Below, in pieces: positions 23,576 through 34,629 of a DNA stretch of 64,000 nucleotides (position 1 is the stretch's first letter; every line of letters starts with the position of its first letter). The stretch lies in NCBI GenBank assembly GCA_014607495.2, contig CP053169.1:4402001-4466000 (forward strand). The letters run 5' to 3'. Both the position numbers and the translations under genes were made by a program. The DNA comes from Carposina sasakii. Lineage: Eukaryota > Arthropoda > Insecta > Lepidoptera > Carposinidae. Below the pieces are notes generated by a model. The model was not told the origin of the DNA and ran no database searches. It was given only the letters and a program-made list of their open reading frames with translations.

Positions 23576-23849
23576 GTACAATTCATAAACATTACAGTCA
23601 CGGCAGCATTACGTATTGGTACTCGATGTACTCGTATCTAGCATGCTCAGGAATATATCGTGAACATAATTATTGATTACTGCGATCGGAAGTACCCTTT
23701 TATTATAGCCATCACCAATATAATAAGCACATAGTGACATAATTATAAAACGCCTATCTATACATATCACACCAAAAGTACCAGGCCAGCATAAGCCAGG
23801 AAGCGCCACACACAATGATCCGCTTACCATCAAAGTAGGAGATTACGAG

Positions 23850-23995
23850 ACGTGTTACGTGCGCGTGCGCAGTGTACGAAAAGCGCGCGCCCGCGGCTCT
23901 CGCGCCGACAGCCTAGTTTCGGATTTACCATGTGTTGTTGACTGAGAGAATATAAACGGATTTTTTTACTGAACCCTGCTGGAAATCATTATTTG
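23850..23995 (+). promoter_or_regulatory. Possible GC-rich promoter and 5' non-coding exon
   Basis: A CpG-dense block at 23853-23925 (GTGCGCGTGCGCAGTGTACG, GCGCGCGCCCGCGGCTCTCG) is followed by a stretch ending TTATTTG|GTAAGTC at 23995/23996, a strong donor. The only ATG after the CpG block opens a 3-codon ORF (ATG TGT TGT TGA), so it would be 5' UTR. The target exon is unknown; the acceptor at 52673 is one possibility, which is inference. Confidence 0.35.
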
Positions 23996-24229
23996 GTAAG
24001 TCTGTCTATACGAAGTGTAGGGAAAAATCAGTTTATTTTCACGTTAGCTTTTATGTTGCAACAAAGTTTTCAATTATTAGGAACCCGATTTCCCCCATTT
24101 GCTGCACCTGGGTGCGGAATCCGGGCTGGCCCTTAATCTAAGAATAAATGTATAGCTATCGGGATGAAAAATAACGTTGCCAATATGTAATTTAGAAAAG
24201 AGATGGTAAAATTCGTCATCCGAGTAATT

Positions 24230-24300
24230 GACCCGGTAGCTCAGTGGTTAGAGCACTAGCACGGTATGCAGAGGTCGTGGGTGCGATTCCCACTCGGGTG
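24230..24300 (+). repeat. tRNA-like sequence (pseudo-tRNA or SINE head)
   Basis: It has an ACCCGG/TCGGGT acceptor stem (with a terminal mismatch), D-arm GCTC/GAGC, T-arm GTGGG/CCCAC, an A box (TAGCTCAGTGG) and a B box with one change (GGTGCGATTCC). The anticodon stem is broken (CTAGC cannot pair properly with GCAGA) and there is no U33 before an anticodon. A run of seven T follows, like a pol III terminator. It is therefore a tRNA-derived or decayed copy, not a working tRNA. Confidence 0.6.
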
Positions 24301-25200
24301 AATTTTTTTCATTTCTTTATTAATATTTTTATAATAAATTTAGAGTCTAAAAATCATAGTAATTAAAATCCAATAAAAAAACAAGCATGTTATGATAGTG
24401 TGAAGTGTAAGTAAATAACTTACGTTAATGCTGCGTTTAAAATAATCTTACCTAGAGGTAAAAACCATAACTGGTAAGAGTTATATGTATGGTTCAGACA
24501 GGATAAACTCTTGATTTTCCACAAATCGCTACCTACTATCGTTTAAAGATGATACTTAGAACGGCAAAAGGATTTCCCGATAAGGATAATCGATTCCGAT
24601 TTCGAAAGTGTCCTAAGGGTTGGTGATCTGTTAGGTTACGCCTTTTCCGTTAAAATTTTTGATTGAAATATTATGTATTTCTCGTGCATTAGATATAGTA
24701 TATTTACATAAAAGGAAAATTGACGGATCGACTTCTAACCATACAGCGAAAGCTTTTTATTACGGGATACTAAAAATGAATACAGAAGCGACGCGAGGTC
24801 ACAAGTCGCGAACAAAAAAAACGTCCTCAACGAAATAACTTCGTAAAGCACAAGTTTTATTTGCACTCATGTAACAGTAGGTCATTAACATAACACTCGT
24901 TGCTAGGTGACGCAACTGTGTTTACATTATCTCAGTTACGATATTTTAGAAACGGGAAAAACGCGGAAATATTTCGCACCATGTCACGTGGAAATAGAGA
25001 CACTCCCCAAAGAAAAACAATGCGTCTGATTTGTGACATTTTCATGAAAAAACATAAAAATCCTTAAAATCAGCTGCTTATTATATATTTTCCAGAATCA
25101 TGTCAATTCTTCGTGTGTATGTAATGTGACCAACGACACGAGTTCGTCAGGGTGACGAACTTGTTGAACCCGTGCGAAGCCGGAGCGTGTCCCTAGTCTT
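24301..25200. other. Intergenic, nothing recognised
   Basis: A small hairpin-capable motif (GTTCGTCAGGGTGACGAAC, about 25143-25161) is the only local structure noted. There is no gene. Confidence 0.35.
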
Positions 25201-25218
25201 CTATCTATCTTCTATCTA

Positions 25219-25804
25219 CAGGGTGTAACTGAAAGGGTATGTTAAGCAAAAAGCTATGTAAATAGCCCACTATAGAGATAAAATTTCTCCATATTATCGG
25301 GAAAAATAAACATGTGATTTCGGGTCTCAAATTTTGTGGATAGGTTCTCTATTATACAGGATGATTTTTGGTCGTCAACGTTTCCGAAAACTACGGAATC
25401 TCCTCGTCATCACGATCATTTTTCTCCATGGAAGCATACCTGGGAAGTGTCTGGTTTCCAAAATATTAGGGTCCAAAGTTGAGTAAATAGACTGCGTTTT
25501 TCTGCATAAATGTACATTGACGCGTGTAGCAAGACTTTTTCACGAGAAATAATTAATATCTGTCTATGAAAAAACTAGCATAAACACTGGACACTATAAA
25601 TTTTGCCCGAATAAGTAAATAATTTTTTTTTTTTTAATATATATCGTTTCCCACCATTTTTTTTGGCATAAACTTACTTTATTTAATATATAGAGTACGT
25701 ACCCTTCGTTAAGGGTGGCAGTTAAAAAACATCCTGTATCTCTATCTATACAGTGGGCTATTTACATAGCTTTTCGCTTAACATACCCTTTTTGTTACAC
25801 CCTG
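25219..25804. mobile_element. Palindromic MITE copy 3, itself interrupted
   Basis: CAGGGTGTAACTGAAAGG at the left and TTTTTGTTACACCCTG at the right, with TA at 25217-25218 and 25805-25806. Its middle is occupied by a family X element (25357-25736). Confidence 0.85.
25357..25736 (+). mobile_element. Family X element nested in the MITE
   Basis: It begins CAGGATGATTTTTGGTCGTC and ends GTTAAAAAACATCCTG. Inside are TTTCTCCATGGAAGCATACC and GACTGCGTTTTTCTGCATAA, as in copies 1 and 3. It has short TIRs and no ORF. The exact target duplication is unclear because TCTCTAT occurs on both sides. Confidence 0.75.
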
Positions 25805-25891
25805 TATACATATAATAAAAATGTAACTGATCGCTGTCTGTACATGGAAGATATATGAGAAAAAATATTATAGGAGACCTTTATTAACCCA

Positions 25892-26033
25892 CTGACCGCC
25901 TGTCACTACCAACCGAACTTGTCAACTATACCCTCAAAATTGGTCAGAAGTGGCACAATGTGGTTATATCGGCCCGTGGTGCTCTGCCTACGCCGTAAGG
26001 GATAAAGGCATGATTACATCTATATATATTTAC
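25892..26033 (+). mobile_element. LINE tail (family T) nested in the Helitron
   Basis: It contains TTGGTCAGAAGTGGCACAAT and GTAAGGGATAAAGGCATG, and is flanked by a TAACCCA direct repeat (25885-25891 and 26034-26040), the target-site duplication of a 5'-truncated retroelement insertion. Confidence 0.75.
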
Positions 26034-26729
26034 TAACCCAAAAAAATATTTTTGGAATTTTTGTCTGTTTGTCTGTGCATGCTAATCTCAGAAACAGCTG
26101 AACCGATTCCGATGCAGTTTTCAGCAATATATTGTGACAGGTCCCACTTACATATAGGCTACTTTTATCCCGGGAAAATGTTTTTATCCCGGATAATTTC
26201 GACATTTTGTTTTTTCTGTAGTCCACGCGGACGGAATCGCGGGCGTCCACTATTATACATATAAATCTTCCTCTTGAATCACTCTATTTATTTTTAAAAA
26301 ATCTGCATTAAAATCCGTTGCGAAGATTGATAGATCTAAGCATACATAGGGACAGACCGACAGCGACATGCGACATTGTTTTATAATTTATGTACTAACT
26401 ACCTAGTGATATTACATTCTCTTATTCTTTATTGTACACATACAATTATATACAGACAGAAATTATGAAAGAAAATGTACAAAGGCGTGCTTGTCTCTGA
26501 GAGATTTCTTCCAGAAAACCATTTTTGTGAAAGTGATAATTAAATAACAAAGGTAGATATGCGTGTACACAGAATTTATTCTCATATCCTATGAAAAAAA
26601 TTGTATGATCTATTGGTATTATGATCAAATCACCTACATAAATAAAATAGACCAATCAATAGGCGCCATTTAAGGCAATTTTCAATTGGTAGGTAAGTGC
26701 AAAAACCAAGAGGTACGTAATACATACAT

Positions 26730-27010
26730 ACATAAAAATCATACCTCCTTCCCGGAGGGGTAGGCAGTCTTTCGGTTCGTCTACTTTCATGATATTCTTC
26801 ATGCATGTTCATCGGTTTAGGGTACTCTTAACCTGATCTTTATCTAGAATTTCACCAATTTGATCGGTATAAGTCCGGCGAGGTCTTCCCCTTCCAACCC
26901 TTCCATCGAATCTTCCGTTGTACAATTTCTTTGTCAATCTACTTTCATCCATCCTCTCCACATGCCCAAACCATCTCAACATACTTTTCTCAATCTTCGT
27001 CACAACGTCC
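26730..27010 (-). mobile_element. RTE-like LINE fragment with reverse-transcriptase C-terminus
   Basis: The minus strand encodes IEKSMLRWFGHVERMDESRL, then GRVGRGRPRRTYTDQI, the C-terminal zone of RTE-clade LINE proteins, with TLN* ending the frame at 26809. Shifted frames continue into a CTACCCCTCCGGGAAGGAGG tail and (ATGT)n. It is 5'-truncated and dead. Confidence 0.75.
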
Positions 27011-27640
27011 TCATTTATACCGCAAGAAGTAATGTAAATCTATCAACAATACACTGTACAAACTAGCAGCAACCAAGCATACAACATTGGCAAATAATTA
27101 TTATAATACCCAGTAACCCATTTACAATTAAAGGGCATCTAATGATCTATTCTTCCTTGCAAGCCGGTTGCATAACTTAACAACTACTCGTAGCAAGCGA
27201 AGAGCATACTTTCATTGTTGAACAGAATGTTGGGTCACTTCCTTTGCCGGTTTGGATACGTTCTTGTTTCGAAATTTTTATAAACTACATTCTATCTCAA
27301 TAAATACAGAAGAATTGGTATCCAACAAAAAATAACGAACTTAACTCTTGAAAACTTTTCAAAAGTATGACCTTTCCAAAGTAAGTCACTAACAACCACT
27401 ACACTTCTACCGAATCATACTTACATAATATAAAATTCATAATTAGTTAATACGGTCTACAATAGTCGAGATTCGAGACAAATAAATAAGTATCTTTCTA
27501 ATTATTCTCAGTATTTCATGATTACTGTTTTCATGTAGAGTATTCGTTAATTAGTCGATTACTTTAAAGCAATTATCTATGAAGCGCTCGTCCACCTAAA
27601 CTGAAGCTAGTTAACTTCTCTATGCTTCCATCATTATAAC
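27011..27640. other. Intergenic, nothing recognised
   Basis: AT-rich; no supported features. Confidence 0.4.
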
Positions 27641-27644
27641 ATCG

Positions 27645-28312
27645 TCTTCAGCTTATAGCAGTCCACTGCTGAATGCAGGCCAGGGCACGCCACAAGGTTA
27701 CTGCCATAGGGGGGTTTTTGACCATAGTCACCACGCTGGACAGGAGGGTTGGTGCCGCAGTCTGATTTTTGGACTATGTTGTCAGTACGGGAGACGCTGC
27801 TGCCCATTTTATTTTATTTTATTTTACAATTTCAGAAAGACCAACAGCTATTTATAATTTATAGTTAAAATTGTAGATACATAAAGCCAATAACAGGTCC
27901 ACACTTATAGAAGCATTATGAGAGCTATTCAGGCACTAATGCACACACAATTTTCATCAGAGTTCCACAAAACCTAACAAGCTTATCAATAACAAACATA
28001 AAAAAAAAACAATTTAGGTACTAGATAAAATCTAGGTACCCACTAACTTATAGACGGAATTTTTTTTCACTAAGCACACGCCTCTCTATGTTAAAACTGG
28101 TATTGAAGAGATCAAGCTCTACGCCTTTGCAAAGTTCATTGAAGTTATTAATTACCCGCTCGCAAAAGGAATGTATTCTGACGATATTTCGTCTATGCAA
28201 GAGGAACAAAAGGTGTATTGTTATGTCGAAGAGTTTTTCAAGGTACTCTAATCCCATTCATCAAGGCCCATCTCCCGGAAACCCTTAATCGCCTCGTACG
28301 ATATATACCGAT
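27645..28312 (-). repeat. Family P repeat split by a retroelement insertion
   Basis: The left part (CAGTCCACTGCTGAATGCAG to ACGCTGCTGCCCAT at 27807) and the right part (GCCCATCTCCCGGAAACCCT onward, 28266) are contiguous in the uninterrupted copy at 38299-38570. GCCCAT is duplicated on both sides of the insertion. Confidence 0.75.
27808..28265 (-). mobile_element. 5'-truncated LINE insertion inside a family P repeat
   Basis: On the minus strand it ends with an A-rich (TAAAA)n tail (plus strand TTTATTTTATTTTATTTTA at 27808) and is flanked by the GCCCAT duplication. A minus-strand frame (28048-28257) has FCERVINNFNELCKGVELDL, resembling the RVxNxWNxLP tail of LINE reverse transcriptases but with W replaced by F. 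It is a decayed non-LTR element of uncertain clade. Confidence 0.6.
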
Positions 28313-28319
28313 AAATACG

Positions 28320-29330
28320 AGTAATTTACAATTTTATTTATGGTCAGACACGAGAATTTTCTCAATAATAGATAGCAAACAATACAAAACTAACACTTTC
28401 CACAAATGCTTACAAGAAAACTCAGTTGTTATCGTAAACATCTTCATAATAAACATAAATAAAACATTGTTCAGCGCACGTAAAATTTATAGCTTACCAT
28501 TGTTTACTATTTTAAGTGACAGGTCGGCTTTAGACAATGATATTGAAATAATTAAATTCTAACAAACACCAGTAAAGTTGAAATTCTTTGATTTACAGTC
28601 TAGATGGTAATATTTGGTATATAGATTTAATGCCTAATTACAATTACTATATGATCTAGAGATATATTTTTGAAAATAATGTAGTTACTTACGTATGTTC
28701 ATTTGCTAACCATAACCGCGCAATACCGCCCCTTCCGGCGCGACGTATTTTTTTGTTCCTCGTACAAGTTGGAGATAAAAAACGTTAAAAATAAAGTATA
28801 TAATAAAATCAACACACATCAGTATGCAAGGGGCTTTTATGCCTAATCAAAACCTCATAAAACATAAACATACAAACATTTTTGAATAAATTATAACGTT
28901 AATATAATTAATTCAAAATACTAAACCCGTTACATGATGTAAATACCGCCTTAGATATCGGAAATATTATTTTTTATAATTTATATGTTACAGTTGCATG
29001 TATTAACCTACTAATTAAATTATTATGTAATATAATAATCTTTACTAATTCAATAAAGGAGCTAACGAAGGAAATCAGAGATTAGACATAAATACGAGTA
29101 TAATGTAGTAGAGAACGATTTGCCACAAATCCGTCCGCAAGGTACCTACGAGTATGTTATTACAGATCCCGTTTTCTTTTCCTATACACTTCAATCAAGG
29201 AACATACATACATACCAAAGGACTGCAACCATTCTCCATGAACCCTAAGCTAAATATGAAGTAATTTTACCAGAACAATTACAATATATTTCTTAGATAG
29301 CTGAAGTAGAAACCATAATAAACCTGACTA
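28320..29330. other. Intergenic, nothing firm
   Basis: A short GC-rich phrase at 28718-28748 (ACCGCGCAATACCGCCCCTT) stands out but has no partner in the window. Confidence 0.35.
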
Positions 29331-29582
29331 TCTATACATATAATAAAAATGTAACGGATCGCTGTCTGTACTGTATATATAAGAAAAAATATTATAGAAT
29401 ACCTTTATCAACGCAATAGTACCCTAAACAATGATTTTTGTAATTTTTGTCTGTTTGTCTGTTTGTGCGTTTGTGCACGCTAACCTCAGAAACGGCTGAA
29501 CCGATTTCGATGCAGTTTTCAGGAATATATTGTGACTGGGTCCCACTTAAGATATAGGCTACTTTTTATCCAGGGAAAATGT
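29331..29582 (+). mobile_element. Helitron 5' part
   Basis: A|TCTATACATATAATAAAA at 29331 is a clean Helitron 5' end. The body follows as in 41039-41310 (CGGATCGCTGTCTGTAC, GCACGCTAACCTCAG, ATATAGGCTACTTTTTATCC) until 29582, where it passes into (TTTG)n and a different sequence. It may continue through 30973, which ends CCACTAG|T. Confidence 0.7.
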
Positions 29583-30039
29583 TTTTGTTTGTTTGTTTGT
29601 ATGTTTGTTTTTTTGCAGCGAATAGGCTCCGAAACTACTATAGCTATAAGTTTGACATACACCATAGAATAACAAGTCCCCAGAAGGAGTCATCAATAAC
29701 AGATGTATTCCGGGTTGTGAAGCAAAAACGAGTCAAAAATCCCGCATCTTCCGCTCTTCTTACCCGCCGATTGTTGCCAAATCTATAAATATTATGAGTT
29801 TTTTTGGATACAGTAAATAGGTTGTAAAAATTTGACATTACTAAAAAGTTGCTTCAAAAGTGTGTGTGATCATGGGTTCTGGGAATTTATTATTCTGTAA
29901 CGTACAGATGACATGACACAACATGACAGATGAAATTTGTTTTTTTTTGTTTGGCTTATCCCGAAGAAAAAGCATGAGGAATACAGCATCCATACAGCCA
30001 TTGTTTTTAGTACTGATGATTTCTGAATTTATGATGGAT

Positions 30040-30973
30040 GATAATGATGATGAATGGAAACGTCGGGAAAATCCTCAAAATCGAGTGTAAAATCGAGTCA
30101 AAATCAAAAACAATTGCGGAAACAACATACCTACATGACCCCACGAAGAAACGAACACATACAAAAGCTTATTCCTTAAGTATAAAAATAAACCGTTTGA
30201 CGTACACAGATGAAATTTGGTGTGTATGTTTGTTAAGGGGTGTAAAAGAACATTAAGAACGGGTTACCCGAAATTCCCATGGGAACGGCACAAACAGGAA
30301 TTTCAAGTTTTTACGAAAACCACGACATATAGAGATGAAATATGACAGGTATATTCGGTAGGGAGTGTAAGAAAAAACTGAGAAGATATTTCCCGAAATT
30401 CCCACCGGAACGGAACAAACTGGAATACAATTTTTTTAAGAAAACCGTTATACATATGAAGTTGAAATCGAAGATGTATGTTCATTGGGGACTGCTAGGG
30501 AGCACAAAGAACGGATTTCCCGTAATTTCCACGGGAACTGGACAAACGGGAATTCCTAATTTTAACGAAAACCATTTGACACAATATAATGATGAAATTT
30601 GGTAGGGAGCGTGAGGAGGCACTGAGAACGTATTTCTCGAAATTTCCACCTGAACGGGACAAACGGGAATTCCATTTTTTACGAAAACCGCTATAAATAT
30701 AAAGCATAAATCGGGCATATATATTCGTTAGGGAGTGCGAGGAAGCACTAAGAACGGATTTCCCGAAATTCCCACGGGAACGGGACAAACGGGAATTTAC
30801 AATTTTTACGCAAACCACTTGATCCGTACTGATGAAATATGACAGGTATATTCGGTAGAGAGTGTAAGGAAGCACTGAGGACATATTTCCCAAAATTCCC
30901 ACGGGAACGGGACAAACGGGAATTCCAAATTTTAGAGGATATGTACCGAAGCGAAGCGAGGGTGGGCCACTAG
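30040..30973 (+). repeat. Tandem array of about 125-bp units ending in CTAG
   Basis: The core GGGAACGGGACAAACGGGAA recurs at about 30282, 30405, 30532, 30652, 30776 and 30903, a period of 120-127 bp. Each unit also has ATTTCCCGAAATTCCCAC and a TACGAAAACC spacer. The last unit runs into GAAGCGAAGCGAGGGTGGGC and CACTAG|T at 30973. It is a minisatellite probably internal to a Helitron. ORFs of 72-135 codons across it come from the repeat. Confidence 0.8.
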
Positions 30974-30979
30974 TAATAA

Positions 30980-32700
30980 GTAAAATTCATGTTACGATGG
31001 TCCGTCAATCACAATTTTGATAACCGATCTTGAGAGATCGCCTAAATTCCTTATTGTCGACTTTTACGAGTACGACATGCACGGAAGGAGATGCGATCCA
31101 CACATACAGAGTTACAGAGATCTACTAGTATATAGGCAAAGTTTTACCTTAAAAGTTAATAAATAAAATAAACAATACGTAAATAAATAATTAGAGGGTC
31201 AGACAAATAATTAAGAATGGTATATTGTAAAGAAATGTAACTTGGCAACTTAGTAGTAACAAGAATTGACCTACAAACATATAGAAGCGGCACAAATGAT
31301 TGAATTAATGTGATGTATACGTAAATGTAACACGATAACTGTGATATATTACGAAAAAATTCTTGGATAGATTACCTCTAATGTATTTGGCTTGCAATTG
31401 GGGTCGCCACAGAAAGTCGTTGCCGCAGTACACAACTACAGCAGAATATAGTACGGCATTTCGGTCTATTCATACATACATGGCAACTTACATATATATA
31501 TGTACTTCCATATTACGTGAAGACAAATTGATGCAGTAAAAACTGCGTTATACGATGATACAAATATAAATATCTATAACGAATCAAAATAACGCATCAT
31601 GCATGACGTTATTACGTAAAACTAATCGGAGTCGTCTGCGCGGGCGCAATCAGGCAAAAGCATCAATCTTAGTGATTTCACGATTACGCCCTTTATTCTA
31701 AATGTATGCATGTTGTATTGTGTACTTATTTATATTTATTATGAATTTATGTCTTTATTGTGCTACCTATAACCTTATCTTCACAAAATGGGCGTTAACT
31801 GGCAGATAATGCTATGTAGCATTAGGTTCGCCTCTTTTTGTACCATGACAATAGAGAATTTTATATTATTGTTATTGTACATATTACGAATATTATTAGC
31901 TATTTCTCATACATACATAGGAACATATTTTACTTTTAGGCTAGCTCGCTAAAAAGCTATTTTTAAAATCCTCATTTATTTTACATTTAACAATTTTTCT
32001 AACATTTTCCTATGTAAGGAATTTAGATGAGATTTGTTGTAGTTTCATGCTAAATACAATACAAGTGAACGTAACCGCGCCATCTATAATAACGATGTCT
32101 AAACTTTACTACTTCTGCTACTCAGTACTAGATGGCGCTTGTGACTGCGGTTGGTTGCTGTCGGACATAATGTTGTAGCGTGGAGTTGTAACTTCAATCC
32201 TTAATTCCTTACCACATCACTGTATCAACCACAGACTTTCTTGTAATATTTCCAAGACAACTGTTCAGATGGCGCTAATAAAACAAATTCAATGGAACCC
32301 ATAAACATATCACTAATGGGGTCCTAGAATATTTTAAAATGTATGTTACAGTTTGGAAGTAATATTTTATAAATTCTTAAAACTTGGTAAAATCTCTTGC
32401 CACTTTGTACCACAATTATATTAGTGTAAAAACGAAGATCAATTTCCTTGACATTTTACTACCCCTCCCAACAGCCACTTTGCCAAACCTGTCGAAGTCT
32501 TTATTAATTTCGTTATAAATATAACCCGTATGTATCTAACGTAACATAAAGCATATAAAAGCTTCACCGGCATACATGATAGTGGCTCCTTTCACCACTA
32601 TCTAGACTTTCACGAGTTTGCTATTCTGAGTTTTACTATTCTGTTAAAACTAGTATTGATCTTTAGTATTTATCTTACGTTACATAATAGACTGCATTGG
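30980..32700. other. Intergenic, nothing recognised
   Basis: AT-rich sequence. Short motifs such as AGATGGCGC recur (32130, 32270) but support no call. Confidence 0.4.
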
Positions 32701-32705
32701 CTGTA

Positions 32706-32925
32706 CTGATGCGGGGCTTCACTAGAATACATCAGATGCATCTCCTTCCGTGCATGTCGTAAGAGTCGACTAAGGAATTTAGGGGCGTACTCTCAGGCGA
32801 TGATGTAGCAACTAGTCACTGATCTTTAACATCTGACTCCGCTATGTTAAACGTGACTATGAGATCTGCTTTCTGAAGTTCTCTACCCCATCATTGAGAA
32901 CACAGCCGCGTGCATATCTATGTAA
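32706..32925 (+). repeat. Family U repeat
   Basis: GATGCGGGGCTTC, TGCATCTCCTTCCGTGCATG, AGGAATTTAGGGGCGTACTC and AACACAGCCGCGTGCATAT appear in order, as at 38644-38900. Confidence 0.65.
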
Positions 32926-32929
32926 TTAT

Positions 32930-33770
32930 ATTATGTAAGGGATACCCTTATAATAAAAGAGGGTGGGCAAAATAATGCAATTTTCACACCCACTTATTGA
33001 TAGTGATGTGAGCCTACTGCCTCTTTCTATGTAGTATTTCTAGACACCTTGAGCAGGTGAGGTTGACTTTAGGTTTTTAAGGTGGACCTGCTCACAATTT
33101 TAAATATCTTGTAATTAGGATAAATTTACTAACATTTTTTTTTATGATGATGACGTGATCTATCATTTTATCAATTAAATCTTTCTCGCATCACGTTTCT
33201 CCTAACCAACATTCGGCGAATAATAGTGAAAGTGAAGTCGTGCTCAATGTAATATTACTAATAAATACACATGATCTAATAAATGTAAGGCTTTCTTTTA
33301 TAAAGCATGAAGTAAGGAACCATGAGATAGAGATAACCATACTGGCCAATTAAACAGAAATTAATGAAATGTAATCAGGATTCCTTATAAGAGTGACACC
33401 CGCAAGTATATTGGAGATGAAGAACTATAGAAATATAATGAACACGACAGAAGTGAAAACACAAATTATGATTTGAGACAAAGTTGCAAAGTTCACGACA
33501 GTAATTTGTGCACTTTAGAGAGTTCTTAGACAACATTAAAGTAAACCTATCTTTTCATAAAATCGTCTACGAGATTAGGCATTTTCGGTTTTCCTAAAAG
33601 TATGTCAATACAATAACAATGGACTTACTTAAAGAAGTTTCATCAAAATCAGTGCAGTATAATCGTCTAAAATATCAACCAAATACCCATCTGTAGATCT
33701 CCAGAAGACAATATAAGTAACATAGAATGACAATCTGAAGAAACACAAAATGATACATCTTGTTGCTTTT
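32930..33770. other. Intergenic, nothing recognised
   Basis: No supported features. Confidence 0.4.
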
Positions 33771-33774
33771 TTAT

Positions 33775-34075
33775 TAACCTGTAATGTTTCCCATTGTTGA
33801 GCAAAAGCCAGCCCACTTAAGTGTCTAAGGACCACAACTTGGGATCTTTTGTCTTCTCTTGTCATCCCCGGAAGGTACTCCTCCAAGTTGTGCCGTCATA
33901 TCTTCCATGGCATGGCTCTGCGACGTTGTCCATTTTCAGACACCCACTTAATGGCAACCTTTACCCATCTATCCGGGTGCCTTTGGCAGACATGTCATGC
34001 CCAGATCAACTCAAACTTTATGTCCCAAGTCAGAAACTCGATGTAATGGTTATTATTCAAAAATACTTCTTTGAC
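33775..34075 (-). mobile_element. RTE-like LINE C-terminal remnant
   Basis: The minus strand reads DRWVKVAIKWVSENGQRRRA, then NLEEYLPGMTREDKRSQV and LAFAQQWETL, matching the end of RTE-type LINE proteins (GRP..W.DDL, ...AQQWE pattern). A stop and a frame change interrupt it. It is a decayed copy, not a host gene. Confidence 0.65.
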
Positions 34076-34538
34076 CCAAATCACAAACGATAATAAGTAA
34101 ATTGTGTTTAAGTTGCGGCTCTTGACCCACTTCCCATATTAAGGAGATACGTAGGTAATGTTTAGTTGAGAAGTGTAAAAAAGTACATTAAATATTTACT
34201 ATGGGTTTCAAGTATTTATAATGATTGATCATGATCATATCATGGAATACTCAACGATATGGGTAGATATTAATTAATGATACATATAATTATATGAAAA
34301 TGTTGTTGTGATTAATATCTACTAAGTTAGTAACAGTTTTAACAAGTAAGTTAATCCAGCCAATGTCAAGGCGAAAACGCAGCGGTATATTAATTTATTT
34401 CATAACGGTCTCCAAGGATTGTCAATGTTTATATCCAAGATACAGTTACTAAGTTGGCGTATTCAAAGAAATATGAAGAATTAATATCAGATGAAATCTT
34501 ATGCTTTATTTTATCTTCTTCTTATTTTATCTATCCTA

Positions 34539-34625
34539 TCCTACTAATAGATACTATAAACGCGAATGTTTGTAAGTATGGATGGATGGATGGATGTTTG
34601 TTACTCTTTCACGTATAGGATACTG
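34539..34625 (+). mobile_element. Helitron 5' fragment (Lep1-like)
   Basis: A TCCTACTAATA start is followed by ATAAACGCGAATGTTTGTAA, a (GGAT)n run and TTTGTTACTCTTTCACG, as in 10192-10300. No 3' end is seen. Confidence 0.55.
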
Positions 34626-34629
34626 ATAG

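Larger units (their letters stand above)
25215..26252 (+). mobile_element. Helitron carrying nested insertions
   Basis: The start A|TCTA at 25214-25218 is interrupted by a MITE and resumes at 25807 (TACATATAATAAAAATG). It is interrupted again by a LINE tail (25892-26033) and ends GGGCGTCCACTA at 26252, where the usual final G is a T. Removing the insertions and one copy of each duplication restores the same order seen in the uninterrupted copy at 41039-41310. Confidence 0.8.

Noticed and set aside
30342..30902. Overlapping ORFs of 78-135 codons
   Set aside because: They follow the 125-bp tandem array; the repeated peptide text is a by-product of the DNA repeat.
30280..30930. CRISPR-like regular repeats
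   Set aside because: The units are diverged along their whole length with no unique spacers, in a eukaryotic sequence.
33629..34093. Opposed ORFs of 85 and 90 codons suggesting a gene
   Set aside because: The minus-strand text matches the C-terminal pattern of RTE-type LINEs and is broken; the plus-strand frame is its shadow.
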